Positions 44,701 through 53,383 of a DNA stretch of 64,000 bases are shown piece after piece. The notes below the pieces were generated by a model. The model did no database searches, was not told the origin of the DNA, and worked only from the letters and a program-made list of their open reading frames with translations. A program made the translations under genes and the position numbers. Every line of letters starts with the position of its first letter. The stretch's first letter is position 1. The stretch comes from Hwanghaeella grinnelliae (lineage in GTDB: Bacteria; Pseudomonadota; Alphaproteobacteria; UBA8366; Aestuariispiraceae): positions 496,421 to 560,420 of the forward strand of contig NZ_SADE01000002.1 in assembly GCF_004005845.1 (NCBI RefSeq), read 5' to 3'.

Positions 44701-46139
44701 GGCGAGCCCGGATATCTTTGCAGAAGCGTGTCATAATGCGCTGTCGCACGGCGCGCCAGTTCGAGTGCCGCGTCATATTCCTGCTGGCCGGCATGCAGCT
44801 TGCCGACCTCCAATTGCAGCGCGCCGATTTGCTGCCAATCAGTCGTTTGGGACGGGTCTTCCGCAATAACGCTTTCACGCACGGAAAGCGCTTCGTTGTA
44901 GGCCTTGATCGCACTCACCGGGTCTTGCTCGGCGACAAGTACGCCCACCGCACTAACAATCGCCGCAAACTGCTGGCGGCGGGCGATATCGGCAAGGCCG
45001 TTTTCGACAATCGGCCGCTGCAATTCCAAAGCGGCTCTGTATTGGGAAATGCCGCCGTCCCGATCGCCGACATTGAGCATGATTTCACCCAACCCAGCTT
45101 CGATTGCGGAGAGGCGCCAGATATGATCGATATTCTCCGAATCGGACTCCAGCACCACGCGCCAAGCATCGGCCGCGAGTCGGTAATGGTCGATCGCGGT
45201 TAGAAATTCGCGCCGCGCATATAGCCGGTCGGCAATTTCGATGTGCAGATCGGTCAGGTTCCAATTCTGATCGACGTCGGATGGATTCGCTTCAACCAGG
45301 CTTTGGCGGATTCGCAGCTCCTCGCGATAGGCCGTCAGCGTCGCGGCTTCGTCTTCCCGGTAGGACTGCAGAATACCGATATCGCGATAGGTTGCGGCTA
45401 AGCCGTGGCGATAATTTTCGTTATCCGGGAACCGTTCGAGCAAGGCCTGAGTCAGCTCCAAGTCCCGCTCGTAACTGGCCAGCGCATCGTCATACGCACT
45501 TTGGTAGGTCTGGGCATCTCCCAAACTGTTATAGGCGATCGACAGCGCGTACTGACGGTCAGGGTCGGTTTGGTCCATCCTGACCAGTTTTTCCCTCAGG
45601 CTGACCTCTGCCTTGAAGCTTTCCGTGGCACGCGCGCCGTCATTCATTGAATAAAGCGCCCGGCCGCGATCCTGATTGGCATCGGCCAGGGTGAAAATCC
45701 AATACTGATTCGACGGGTCCTTGTTCACTTCCCGTTCGACGATGTCCCGCAGAAAATTCGCATGGTCCAGCGCTTCCTGAAACCGGCCAAGTTCCTGCAG
45801 CGCGTCGTTGACCGCATCCAACGCCGTCACTTTGTTGTCAATCCATTCGAGGCTGCCTGGATCCGCGGTCAAACGTTCCGAGGCGAGAGCGAGCGCTGCT
45901 TGAAAAAGCTCAAGGGCTTTGTCCACGTCTCCGCCGGTCCAACTCTCGTCACCTTCGGCAATGAGATCCGTGAATTGCTGCGCAACTTCGGCGGACACCT
46001 GTTCGGTCGCGGCCGGAGAGGCCGCCAGTTGGATCGGCACAAGGGGAGCCGCCGCTTGGCCCTCGCCGAATCCTGCCGAAAACGTAACCGTGGTGGCCGC
46101 ACCGAGTGCGACACCAATGCGAAAAATAGACCCCCTCAT
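41766..46139 (-). CDS. Giant exported TPR-repeat protein
   Basis: A 1457-residue protein. A signal peptide (about 1-31, ending GEGQAAA) sends it to the periplasm or surface. The rest is almost entirely TPR-like helix pairs spaced about 48-54 residues apart, each with the pattern ALxxYxxALxLxxxLxxxDPxN; roughly 25 units can be followed. No enzymatic domain was seen. The preferred start is the ATG at 46139, preceded by a G-rich ribosome site; an in-frame ATG at 46187 adds 16 residues without a signal-peptide function. It is flanked by unrelated genes and diverges from ampG. TPR scaffolds of this size usually organise protein complexes; the partner is unknown. Confidence 0.85.
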   Translation of the reverse strand: MRGSIFRIGVALGAATTVTFSAGFGEGQAAAPLVPIQLAASPAATEQVSAEVAQQFTDLIAEGDESWTGGDVDKALELFQAALALASERLTADPGSLEWIDNKVTALDAVNDALQELGRFQEALDHANFLRDIVEREVNKDPSNQYWIFTLADANQDRGRALYSMNDGARATESFKAEVSLREKLVRMDQTDPDRQYALSIAYNSLGDAQTYQSAYDDALASYERDLELTQALLERFPDNENYRHGLAATYRDIGILQSYREDEAATLTAYREELRIRQSLVEANPSDVDQNWNLTDLHIEIADRLYARREFLTAIDHYRLAADAWRVVLESDSENIDHIWRLSAIEAGLGEIMLNVGDRDGGISQYRAALELQRPIVENGLADIARRQQFAAIVSAVGVLVAEQDPVSAIKAYNEALSVRESVIAEDPSQTTDWQQIGALQLEVGKLHAGQQEYDAALELARRATAHYDTLLQRYPGSPDWLIGEYSADLLAGYVLSEMYRHEEAGARYMSAASVLKTLLQISPTNRDFRSDLYKAQSRSAYALSRQGENDAAVSIFQDLRQTWAAMAGKTEQDFPNMQTLAFLDAEIGDFLYSIGRLEEAIAAHETALKHWRSVSPDVSDDAEPLRRIAGLQAAIGNSLLDLERWQDVIAPNEEANRLYRRVLEKEPRDAFLRFRLALTEKVGGWALLNLGEEEKGLNRFKTAETLLNELLAEEPANTTIIDHLIQINRATALYMEGLGDGQAERVRERIYTQKAMDVAMAARKVLPGDVWLIEQVANIHTDFAESFFVTGDYAEAAAAFEKAVSDWRGFLESEPDNPKANYSLARAQNAAGDSYEAMGRNVEAKAAFDKAVEGFRQALELDRENQEYADWLSTGLNNTSRMSQILGLDDSLSNLGQSLETGRRNLANDPENRELRRNLSLTLILLGDTHQNDGNFDAAYSTFQEAYEIRAALAETAPEDPDALRDLSVAVERLGEILGDMGRQQEALVQMERRLALVREGLAKDPSNEQLNEDLKLALVKVAYQQSALGDYEEAVATLDLAVRHSQNKAAENPDSMYWVSAFANTYEHLGNLHRDNGNAADARENFEKALTFYGKLNSLDPDEPYWPEWFAEIYAKLGDISFDLNDVWGGLKQYEKMVVLLAEYAKTHPNDVAALRTAKAGYLTASETFADFNEPVPAAKLSAATVAIQKRIVELAPEDTLERRDLAFAQAWHGERLMALGQKQEAMKFYWAALKARTEAAEENPDNTDYLEDLIYSHRQIGDVLLAGGDAKGALKRYREALEVAERLFVRDPTNIYWEDFVGIQLWQVALALDAAGRPEDAIGRYREALEIKQKVAAELPEDPEKRVDVASIGISYGDTLRKNGNPQGALPIYRQSLNFSEALVAEDAANPRYQNSLAVVTWRLALVPESGVTWTHVADVWQDLMDKGLLERSPEYTNSLKAAKERAKQEQGG

Positions 46140-46322
46140 GACCCCCCCAAAGCGCACTAAACAAAAAATACAAACCGAACGAACCAAACCCGAAAAAGCG
46201 AAGCTACCCCACTTAAACTACCTTCCGTATGAAAAGATGACATGGGTTACAACGATTAATTCACGATATGCCGACACAAATTCGATCGATACCCACCGAC
46301 CGAATCCGGGTAGTTTCCGGCA

Positions 46323-47633
46323 ATGAAATTTTCCATCGACAAAGCCGTCAAAACCTATCTGGACCCTCGGATCTGGCAGATCCTGGGGTTCGGCTTCGTC
46401 AGCGGGCTGCCCTTGGCGCTGACCACGGGGACTTTGACCTATTGGCTGGCGCGGGAAGGGGTGGATAAGACGGCCATCGGGCTGTTCGCGCTGCTCGGCA
46501 TTCCCTATGCGTTCAAGTTCCTTTGGGCGCCCCTGCTGGACCATCTGCCCGCACCGCCGCCTTTCGGACGGCTGGGCCGGCGGCGCGGCTGGGCGATCGT
46601 GATTCAATTGGCCTTGATGGCCGCATTGTTGGCCATGGGCGCGGCGGACCCGAACGAGACGACCCTGTTGTTCGGCCTGGCGGGGCTGTCCGTCGCCTTC
46701 CTGTCGGCCAGCCAGGACATTGTCATCGACGCCTTCCGCATCGAGCTTCTGGACCGCGACGAGCAAGGGGCGGGGGCGGCGGCGATTCAGCTTGGCTACC
46801 GCCTGGGCATGCTGGTCAGCGGGGCCGGCGCGATTTGGATGAGCGCCTTCCTGCCCTGGTTCTGGGTCTATGCGGGGATGGCGGCCTGCCTGCCTATCGG
46901 CATGCTGCTGATCCTGACTGCAAATGAGCCGGCGGAAAGCTTGGAAAGCTTGAGCCAGGACCGGAAGGCCGGTTACGCGGAATGGCTGAAGCGCGCGGTC
47001 GTGGCCCCGTTTCTGGATTTCATGAAACATCCTGGCTGGATCGCCCTTCTGGCCTTCGCGCTGCTGTACAAATTCGGCGACGCCATTGGCGGTATCATGG
47101 CCAATCCCTTCTATGTGGAGATGGGTTTTTCCGCCGAACAAATCGCCAGCGTAACGAAATTCTTCGGCCTGGGCGCGACGATCCTGGGCACCATTGCGGG
47201 CGGGGCCCTGGTGGCGGGCATCGGTCTTATCCGCGCCTTGGTCATTGCCGGTATCCTACAGGCGGTAACCAATCTGCTTTTCGCCCTGCTGGCCGCGAAC
47301 GGCGCCGATGTGGCGCTGCTGGCCCTTGCCGTGGGCGCGGATAATTTCACCGGGGGGTTGGGGTCGGCCGCCTTTGTCGCCTATCTCAGCAGCCTGTGTT
47401 CCGTCGCCCATACGGGCACGCAATACGCCTTGCTGACCAGCCTGATGGCCTTGGGTCGGTCGTTCTTCTCGTCCGGTGGGGGGTGGCTGGCCGATCAGAT
47501 GGATTGGGTCACCTTCTTCATCGCCACCACCGGGCTTGCCGTGCCCGGCCTGCTGTTGCTGTGGCTGATCGCCCGGCTGCCGGAAAGACTGCCCGCCCGG
47601 GAACCCGGTCAGCGCATGGATGCCAAACCTTGA
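46323..47633 (+). CDS. ampG: AmpG-like MFS permease
   Basis: A 436-residue major facilitator protein of the AmpG group, with twelve predicted transmembrane segments. The opening WQILGFGFVSGLPLALTTGTL, the loop PYAFKFLWAPLLDH and SASQDIVIDAFRIE are family landmarks. AmpG carries GlcNAc-anhydromuropeptides from the periplasm to the cytoplasm in cell-wall recycling and is linked to beta-lactamase induction. No ampC or ampR is nearby. The gene diverges from the TPR gene across 183 bases. Confidence 0.9.
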   Translation: MKFSIDKAVKTYLDPRIWQILGFGFVSGLPLALTTGTLTYWLAREGVDKTAIGLFALLGIPYAFKFLWAPLLDHLPAPPPFGRLGRRRGWAIVIQLALMAALLAMGAADPNETTLLFGLAGLSVAFLSASQDIVIDAFRIELLDRDEQGAGAAAIQLGYRLGMLVSGAGAIWMSAFLPWFWVYAGMAACLPIGMLLILTANEPAESLESLSQDRKAGYAEWLKRAVVAPFLDFMKHPGWIALLAFALLYKFGDAIGGIMANPFYVEMGFSAEQIASVTKFFGLGATILGTIAGGALVAGIGLIRALVIAGILQAVTNLLFALLAANGADVALLALAVGADNFTGGLGSAAFVAYLSSLCSVAHTGTQYALLTSLMALGRSFFSSGGGWLADQMDWVTFFIATTGLAVPGLLLLWLIARLPERLPAREPGQRMDAKP

Positions 47634-47690
47634 TCCCCGGGCCATGACCGCCGACAGCATCGTAAAATCATAGAATTGACGCTTGATTTG

Positions 47691-47719
47691 TGTGCCGCAG
47701 AGTGTATTGCTGCGGCGCA
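47691..47719. repeat. Inverted repeat upstream of ppa
   Basis: TGTGCCGCAG, nine bases, then CTGCGGCGCA: 10-base arms with one G-T pair, 58 bases after ampG and 84 bases before ppa. No T tract follows. It may be a weak terminator for ampG or an operator for ppa; neither can be decided from sequence. Confidence 0.5.
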
Positions 47720-47802
47720 ACATATCTCCCCTGTGATACAGTATCTCCTCGTCCGGAGCGGGATACCGTGAAACGGACTCGTTAGGCTGAAAGGTATGGC
47801 CA

Positions 47803-48369
47803 ATGGATGTCAGCAAAATTTCGATCGGCGAAAATCCGCCCTTTGACGTCAATGTCATCATCGAAGTGCCGGTCGGCGCCGATCCGGTGAAGTATGAGCT
47901 GGATAAGGATTCCGGCGCCATGTATGTGGACCGCTTCCTTTACACCGCGATGCACTATCCGGCGAATTACGGTTTCATCCCGCACACCCTTTCCGGTGAT
48001 GGCGACCCGACCGACGTGTTGGTTCTCAGCCCGCTTCCCGTGATGCCCGGCGCGGTCGTCCGGTCGCGTCCGATCGGCGTGATGATGATGGAAGACGAAG
48101 CCGGCCTGGACGAAAAAATCCTTGCGGTTCCGCATGACAAACTGCACCCCTATTACAACGATGTAACCAGCTACCGCGACTTGCGGCAGGTCCTTTTGGA
48201 CCAGATCGCCCACTTCTTCACCCACTATAAGGACCTGGAGAAGGACAAATGGGCGAAGGTTCTGCGCTGGGGCGAAGCCGGTGAGGCGCATAAGTTGATC
48301 GAAGAGGGGATTGAAGCCGCCAACAAAGCCAAAGACGCCAATGTGAAGGCGATTGGGTTTACGGGTTAA
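47803..48369 (+). CDS. ppa: Inorganic pyrophosphatase (family I)
   Basis: A 188-residue soluble pyrophosphatase. The signature DGDPTDVLV has the metal-binding aspartates, preceded by MHYPANYGFIPHTL, and the conserved Lys/Tyr sites (HPYYNDVTSY) are present. It hydrolyses PPi to drive biosynthesis. Length and hexamer-type sequence are those of the bacterial family I enzyme. The macro-domain gene follows 16 bases later, probably on the same transcript. Confidence 0.97.
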   Translation: MDVSKISIGENPPFDVNVIIEVPVGADPVKYELDKDSGAMYVDRFLYTAMHYPANYGFIPHTLSGDGDPTDVLVLSPLPVMPGAVVRSRPIGVMMMEDEAGLDEKILAVPHDKLHPYYNDVTSYRDLRQVLLDQIAHFFTHYKDLEKDKWAKVLRWGEAGEAHKLIEEGIEAANKAKDANVKAIGFTG

Positions 48370-48385
48370 CGGCTGAATTTACTGG

Positions 48386-48916
48386 ATGACGGGTGACGTG
48401 ACGGTAGCTGAGGGCAGTTTGACGGCGATATCCACGGATATCACGACGCTCGACCTGGATGCCATCGTCAACGCCGCCAATGAACAGCTGTTGCCGGGTG
48501 GCGGCGTTTGCGGGGCGATCCACAGCGCCGCAGGCCCCGATCTGGCCCAGGAATGCCAGACCTTGGGGCCTTGCCCGACGGGCGAGGCGCGGATAACAGG
48601 CGGGTACAACCTGCCGGCCCGGCGCGTCATCCACACGGTGGGGCCGATCTGGCTGGGCGGCGCGGCCGGGGAACCGGACCTGCTGGCGAAGTGCTACCGG
48701 TCCTCACTCGACCTTGCCAAAGACGCCGACTGCAAGACCGTCGCCTTTCCGGCAATTTCCACCGGCATCTTCGGCTATCCGCCCGCCGCGGCGGCCCAAA
48801 TTGCCGTGGAGACCTGCCGCGCCTGGCTGGTCGAGACACATTTCCCGCTGGATATCACATTCTGCTGCTTCGACGATGAGACGATGGCGCTCTATAACGC
48901 GGAAATGAAGGGCTAG
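48386..48916 (+). CDS. Macro-domain ADP-ribose-processing protein
   Basis: A 176-residue MacroD-type domain, as in Ymd[23 protein letters not shown] is the catalytic and ADP-ribose loop, and [14 protein letters not shown] is the phosphate-binding loop. Such proteins deacetylate O-acetyl-ADP-ribose or remove ADP-ribose from proteins and nucleic acids. It is the second gene of a likely ppa transcript. No toxin or sirtuin is adjacent. Confidence 0.93.
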   Translation: MTGDVTVAEGSLTAISTDITTLDLDAIVNAANEQLLPGGGVCGAIHSAAGPDLAQECQTLGPCPTGEARITGGYNLPARRVIHTVGPIWLGGAAGEPDLLAKCYRSSLDLAKDADCKTVAFPAISTGIFGYPPAAAAQIAVETCRAWLVETHFPLDITFCCFDDETMALYNAEMKG

Positions 48917-48964
48917 CTGGCTCTTACCGCTCTTCGGGGCGCCTGTAGCGCGCTTCCGGGGCCT

Positions 48965-49321
48965 TCAGGGGCGCCACGCATCCTTCACATGCCGGATCGA
49001 TACCCCCGACACCAATACGGCATCGAAACGAATGGCCAGCCGGGCAAGAGCCGGCCGGCCTGCGGTAAGCCATTCGACGGCACGCATCAGGCGCTGCCAT
49101 TGCCGGGGCGAGATGGCCTCCGCCGCCAAATCCAGGCTGGGCCGTGCCTTCACCTCCACCACCGCAAGGATCTCGCCCCGGCGCATGACAAGGTCAAGCT
49201 CCCCCACCGGGGTTTTCAGCCGCCGCGCCACGGGCCGGTAGCCCTTGGCCACCAGATACAAAAAGGCGAAGGTTTCCGCCCAACGGCCGCGGCGTTCCGC
49301 CTGTTTCCGCGTGTCGCTCAC
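48965..49321 (-). CDS. yraN: YraN (UPF0102) endonuclease-like protein
   Basis: A 118-residue protein with a restriction-endonuclease-like core: GRWAETFAFLYLVAKGYRPVARR, then GELDLVMRRG and VVEVKARPS, which hold the usual E, D and ExK residues. Its biological role is not firmly known. It overlaps rsmI by 4 bases; rsmI-yraN is a widely conserved order, and with the LpoA-like gene on the other side of rsmI it recalls the enterobacterial yraL-yraM-yraN cluster. Confidence 0.93.
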   Translation of the reverse strand: MSDTRKQAERRGRWAETFAFLYLVAKGYRPVARRLKTPVGELDLVMRRGEILAVVEVKARPSLDLAAEAISPRQWQRLMRAVEWLTAGRPALARLAIRFDAVLVSGVSIRHVKDAWRP

Positions 49322-50244
49322 CGGCCCGACAAGGCCAGCGCGCGTTGATAGACCGTCCGGCGGGGCAGGCCGGTCTCGGCCGCGATCCGGTCCGCCGCGT
49401 CGCGTGTGCTGTCGCCCGAAGCCAGCGCATCGCGCAGCATGGCGTCCAGCGTTTCCTCAGACGGGCCTTCATCCTCACCCGGCGGATCGACCACGATGAC
49501 CACCTCACCCCGCGGCGGGCCTTCCGCCGCATAGGCGGCTGCAAGCTCACCCAAGGTCCCCGCGCGGAATGTTTCATGCAGTTTGGTGATTTCCCGTGCG
49601 ACCACGGCGCGTCTATCGCCCAGAACTTCCGCCATATCCGCCAATGCGCCCGGCAGGCGTTTCGCGCTTTCCATGAAGACCAGCGTGGCGCGGGTGGCGC
49701 GCAGTTCCGCGAACGTATCCTTCCGCGCCTTTGTCTTGGTCGGCGAAAACCCTGCGAACAGAAAACGGTCGGTCGGCGCGCCCGCCGCACATAGAGCCGC
49801 GAGGACCGAGGACGGGCCCGGCACCGGTTCAACCCGCAGACCCTTTTCCCGTGCCTCCCGCACCAGCTTGAATCCGGGGTCGGAGATCAGCGGCGTGCCG
49901 GCGTCGGAAACCAGGGCGACCGCTTCGCCCGCCGCCACACGATCCAACAATCCGTCGCGGCGGCGCGAATCGCTGTGATCGTGATAGGGGACAGTCGCCG
50001 TATTAATGCCATAATGGCTGAGTAGGGTTCGAGACGTGCGGGTATCTTCACAGGCGATGACGTCAACCGCCTTTAGAACGTCCAAGGCCCGGAGGGTGAT
50101 ATCACGCAGATTGCCGATCGGCGTCGCGACGATATACAACCCGGGGGGAAGGCGTGGTTCGCCGCCGCTTGATTTTTCGCGCCCGCTGGGGTCGTCTTTG
50201 ACCACGGTATTCACCTTTATTCGCCAAATGTGGGCGCCGTTCAC
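49318..50244 (-). CDS. rsmI: 16S rRNA 2'-O-methyltransferase RsmI
   Basis: A 308-residue SAM-dependent methyltransferase that modifies C1402 of 16S rRNA. GLYIVATPIGNLRDITLRAL and VIACEDTRTSR near the N-terminus and ALVSDAGTPLISDPG are diagnostic; a small C-terminal helical domain (about 255-305) is present. The first 30 residues are variable, and the start could be a few codons downstream. It overlaps yraN (ATGA) and diverges from the LpoA-like gene, whose preferred start is 72 bases away. Confidence 0.95.
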   Translation of the reverse strand: MNGAHIWRIKVNTVVKDDPSGREKSSGGEPRLPPGLYIVATPIGNLRDITLRALDVLKAVDVIACEDTRTSRTLLSHYGINTATVPYHDHSDSRRRDGLLDRVAAGEAVALVSDAGTPLISDPGFKLVREAREKGLRVEPVPGPSSVLAALCAAGAPTDRFLFAGFSPTKTKARKDTFAELRATRATLVFMESAKRLPGALADMAEVLGDRRAVVAREITKLHETFRAGTLGELAAAYAAEGPPRGEVVIVVDPPGEDEGPSEETLDAMLRDALASGDSTRDAADRIAAETGLPRRTVYQRALALSGR

Positions 50245-50316
50245 AGGAGCCGGACTTTGATTTCAGTTTTTGCCGCCCCCACGGATCGCCGTTCCCGAAC
50301 TATCGGAAACTGGACG

Positions 50317-51765
50317 ATGCCAAACTGGATTCGGGCGCACTATCCGCGTTCCACCGCAGGCATTGCAAGCGCCTTCCGGCCGCGCCGGCTGGCCGCCCTT
50401 CTGGCCATGGCGATTTGGCTGCCCCTGACCGTGGGCTGCCAAACCCTCAACCTGGGTCAGAAGGAAGAAGCCCCGCCGGCGGCAGAGGCGCCGGACGCGG
50501 AAGCAGACGCCGGCGCGGAAGCAACCGCCGAGGAACAGGAGGAAACCCGCATCGTCGTGCCCCGCACGGTGTTGAACGAGGACCCGTTCCTGTTGGACGG
50601 CGTTGCCGCGGCCCGCGACAAGGAAGGCGCGCAAATCGCCCTTCTGGTCCCGCTGACCGGACAGCATGGCGCGGTTGGCCAGGCGTTGCTGGAAGGCGCG
50701 CAGATGGCCCTGTTCGACATGCAAAACCCGGCCGCCAATCTGATCCCCTTCGACACGCGGGGCACCCCGGACGGCGCCCGCGACGCCGCCCTGCAGGCGG
50801 TTGAGGCCGGGGCCGACATCATCCTGGGACCGTTGCTGACAGCCTCGGTGGAGGCGGCGGCGCCGATCGCACGCCGGTCGGGCATCAGCCTGTTGAGTTT
50901 TTCGAACAATCCCGCGGTCGCCGGCGGCGGCGTCTATGCACTGGGCTTTGCCCCGGCGGAGCAGGTCCGTACGATCGTGGACTTCGCCGTCGGGCAAGGC
51001 GCAAGCCGGTTCGCGGTTCTGGCGCCCACCGGGCCCTATGGCGAATTGATCGTGCAATCGATGCAAACGACGGTGTCGAACTATCCGGCCCGGCTGATCA
51101 GCGCGCGGTTCATCGATGAAAGCGCCCATGACTATGCCGACCTGATCACCGCCATCTCCAACTATGACGGTCGCCGTCAGGCCCTGCTGGCCGAGCGCCG
51201 GTCGCTGTCCGGCAAGACGGACGGGGCGTCCAAGGCGGCGCTGCGCCGTTTGGAGGAGTTGGACACGCTGGGCGACCCGCCCTTCGACGCGATCTTGTTG
51301 GCGGCGACCAGCAACACGACCCTGCGCACCCTGGCGGCGCAATTGGCCTATTACGATGTGGACCAACCCGCAGTTCAAATTCTGGGCCTTCAGCTTTGGG
51401 ACGAATTTTCCCGATTGCAGACAGAACCGTCTTTGATCGGCAGTTGGTATCCGGCCCCGGCCAATGAGCGCCTGGAACAGTTCCGGTCCCGCTTCAGCCA
51501 GTTCTATGGACGGCGTCCGCAGCGCCTCGCCTCGCTTGGTTACGACGCGATGGCGCTGTGCGCGGTGCTGGCAGGCGACGGTACCGCCCCGAATTACAGC
51601 GCTTCGGCCCTGACCAACGAGCAAGGTTTCCTGGGTGTGGACGGCTTGTTCCGCCTGCAGCCCAACGGGGTCGTGCAGCGTTCCTATGCGATCCGGGAAA
51701 TCACCCGGAACAGCATCGAAACGCTGGAACCCGCGCGGACGACCTTCACGCCGCTGGTGAACTGA
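50317..51765 (+). CDS. LpoA-like periplasmic-binding-fold lipoprotein (penicillin-binding protein activator)
   Basis: A 482-residue exported protein. A signal peptide with a lipobox-like end (LTVGC, Cys at about 45) indicates outer-membrane anchoring, followed by an acidic Ala/Glu-rich linker (about 52-82) and a type I periplasmic-binding fold (about 100-475). This is the C-terminal half of E. coli LpoA, which activates PBP1A; the N-terminal TPR half of E. coli LpoA is missing. The neighbourhood rsmI/yraN is the same as that of enterobacterial lpoA, which supports the assignment. The start at 50317 is the ATG that leaves the signal peptide intact. Confidence 0.82.
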   Translation: MPNWIRAHYPRSTAGIASAFRPRRLAALLAMAIWLPLTVGCQTLNLGQKEEAPPAAEAPDAEADAGAEATAEEQEETRIVVPRTVLNEDPFLLDGVAAARDKEGAQIALLVPLTGQHGAVGQALLEGAQMALFDMQNPAANLIPFDTRGTPDGARDAALQAVEAGADIILGPLLTASVEAAAPIARRSGISLLSFSNNPAVAGGGVYALGFAPAEQVRTIVDFAVGQGASRFAVLAPTGPYGELIVQSMQTTVSNYPARLISARFIDESAHDYADLITAISNYDGRRQALLAERRSLSGKTDGASKAALRRLEELDTLGDPPFDAILLAATSNTTLRTLAAQLAYYDVDQPAVQILGLQLWDEFSRLQTEPSLIGSWYPAPANERLEQFRSRFSQFYGRRPQRLASLGYDAMALCAVLAGDGTAPNYSASALTNEQGFLGVDGLFRLQPNGVVQRSYAIREITRNSIETLEPARTTFTPLVN

Positions 51766-51783
51766 CACCGCCGACGCCTCAGG

Positions 51784-52752
51784 TCAGCCCGGCTGTTCGG
51801 CGCGGCGAAACATCCAGGTAAAGAATGTGTCGTCCGCCAGCGACCGCACCAGCGCGGCGATCAGCGCTGTCGCGACGATTGCAAACGCAATGCGGCCGAC
51901 CAGGATGCTGGTGATATCCGCCCCCAGCGCCATGACGACAATCGTGTCTTCGATCACACTATGGGCGAACCCCATGAAGACACAGGCGATGAATGTATCG
52001 CGCGGCGGTACGCGCCCCGACCGTGCTTCGCGGATCAGCAATCCGCCGCCATAGGAAATTCCCAGGAACAGCCCCACCGCGGCGAATTGTTCCGCTTCCC
52101 TGCGAATGCCGGCCAATCGCATCGCGGGCGACAGCAGCCACATCAACCCCCTCAAAAGGCCGACGCGCTTCATCAATGCCAATCCCCAGGTCAGACCGGC
52201 CAGAACCAAGAACATCACGGCCAAAGCCTCTATCAGACCGGCAAAAAAATCGATCCAATCGGTCGTCACGTTCAAGGGAATCCAGGTCGGGTTCACGGGA
52301 TCGGACAACCATTCGGCCGCGGTTAATACGCGATGCAAGAGAAAGGCGTAGATAATACCGCCGCCGACACGGAGAGAAATGGTCAGGGCCATGCCCGGCC
52401 CCGCCTTCTGGATGATCTTCTGTTCGATCGGCAGGGCGTGGGCGAACAACAGCAAGGCGGAAAAAACCGTTACATCGGCGGTGGTCAATTCCGAGACGGG
52501 GACGAGGGCGAAGATCAGCGATATGGCGCCCCAGATCCCGACAAGCAAACCGGTGAGCCAGGCCAAACCCAGTTCAGGCGGCAAGCCGAACAGATCCATG
52601 ACGGGGGCGAGCATCGGCGAAACCATCTCAATCGCGCCAAGCCGCGACAGCAGCTCCGTCCCAACCGCAACCGGCACGATTATCCGCACCAGTTCCCAAT
52701 AAATTCCAAAAATATCCCGCAGACCGCGACCGAGATCGGCAACAAAACGCAT
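51784..52752 (-). CDS. Nucleoside-recognition (Gate) domain membrane protein
   Basis: A 322-residue integral membrane protein with about eight hydrophobic segments and two Gate-domain halves (GIYWELVRIIVPVAVGTELL and FFAGLIEALAVMFLVLAGLT). Relatives include SpmA/SpmB and YjiH-type proteins; substrates are mostly unknown and may be nucleosides or small organic ions. FAHSVIEDTIVVMALGAD is the conserved C-terminal stretch. It diverges from the AsnC-type regulator by 132 bases, so the regulator may control it. Confidence 0.8.
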   Translation of the reverse strand: MRFVADLGRGLRDIFGIYWELVRIIVPVAVGTELLSRLGAIEMVSPMLAPVMDLFGLPPELGLAWLTGLLVGIWGAISLIFALVPVSELTTADVTVFSALLLFAHALPIEQKIIQKAGPGMALTISLRVGGGIIYAFLLHRVLTAAEWLSDPVNPTWIPLNVTTDWIDFFAGLIEALAVMFLVLAGLTWGLALMKRVGLLRGLMWLLSPAMRLAGIRREAEQFAAVGLFLGISYGGGLLIREARSGRVPPRDTFIACVFMGFAHSVIEDTIVVMALGADITSILVGRIAFAIVATALIAALVRSLADDTFFTWMFRRAEQPG

Positions 52753-52884
52753 TTCAGGGTTCCTTTGACGTGACCCCGTCTAGCTATCCCAACTCTCTTC
52801 GCATTTGTGGTCAAAGATTGCGCCTTCGTGCAATAATATTGCGCCAATGAGCTGGGAACGGAGCCGCGGAAGGATTAGATATCG

Positions 52885-53337
52885 GTGGATCGCCTCGACA
52901 GAAAACTGCTCAACCTGCTGCAGCGGAATGCCGCGCGAACGAACGCCGACTTGGCCGACGAGGTCGGTTTGTCGCCGTCGAGCTGTTTGCGCCGAATCCG
53001 CAAACTGCGGCGGTCCGGCATCATCGACCGCACCGTCGCGATCCTCAACGCGGCCAAGACGGAGCGTCGCTTGAAAGCACTGGTAACCGTGGAATTGGAA
53101 CTTCACGGGGAGCATCACATGCGCCGCTTCCTGGACCTCGCGGTGGCTGAAGAAGCGGTTTCACAGGCCTATGCGGTCACCGGAGAGGTCGATGTCTTTC
53201 TGACACTGAGATTGCGCGACATGGAAGAATTCGACGCGCTGTGCGACAGGCTGTTCCGCGATCAGACAAATGTTGCGCGATTCAATACCATGATGGTTAT
53301 CCGCACCGGAAAGGACGACACGGCGATCCGCTTGTGA
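52885..53337 (+). CDS. Lrp/AsnC family transcriptional regulator
   Basis: A 150-residue Lrp-type regulator: helix-turn-helix at about 3-50 (NADLADEVGLSPSSCLRRIR) and an RAM effector domain with the TGEVDVFLTLRLRDMEEF pattern. It starts with GTG at 52885. It diverges from the Gate-domain membrane protein gene, a common arrangement when an Lrp protein controls a transporter or exporter. The amino-acid ligand is unknown. Confidence 0.92.
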   Translation: MDRLDRKLLNLLQRNAARTNADLADEVGLSPSSCLRRIRKLRRSGIIDRTVAILNAAKTERRLKALVTVELELHGEHHMRRFLDLAVAEEAVSQAYAVTGEVDVFLTLRLRDMEEFDALCDRLFRDQTNVARFNTMMVIRTGKDDTAIRL

Positions 53338-53383
53338 TCGCCGTGCCTGACCAAACGCACCGTCATTCGCGCGGCACGGACGC

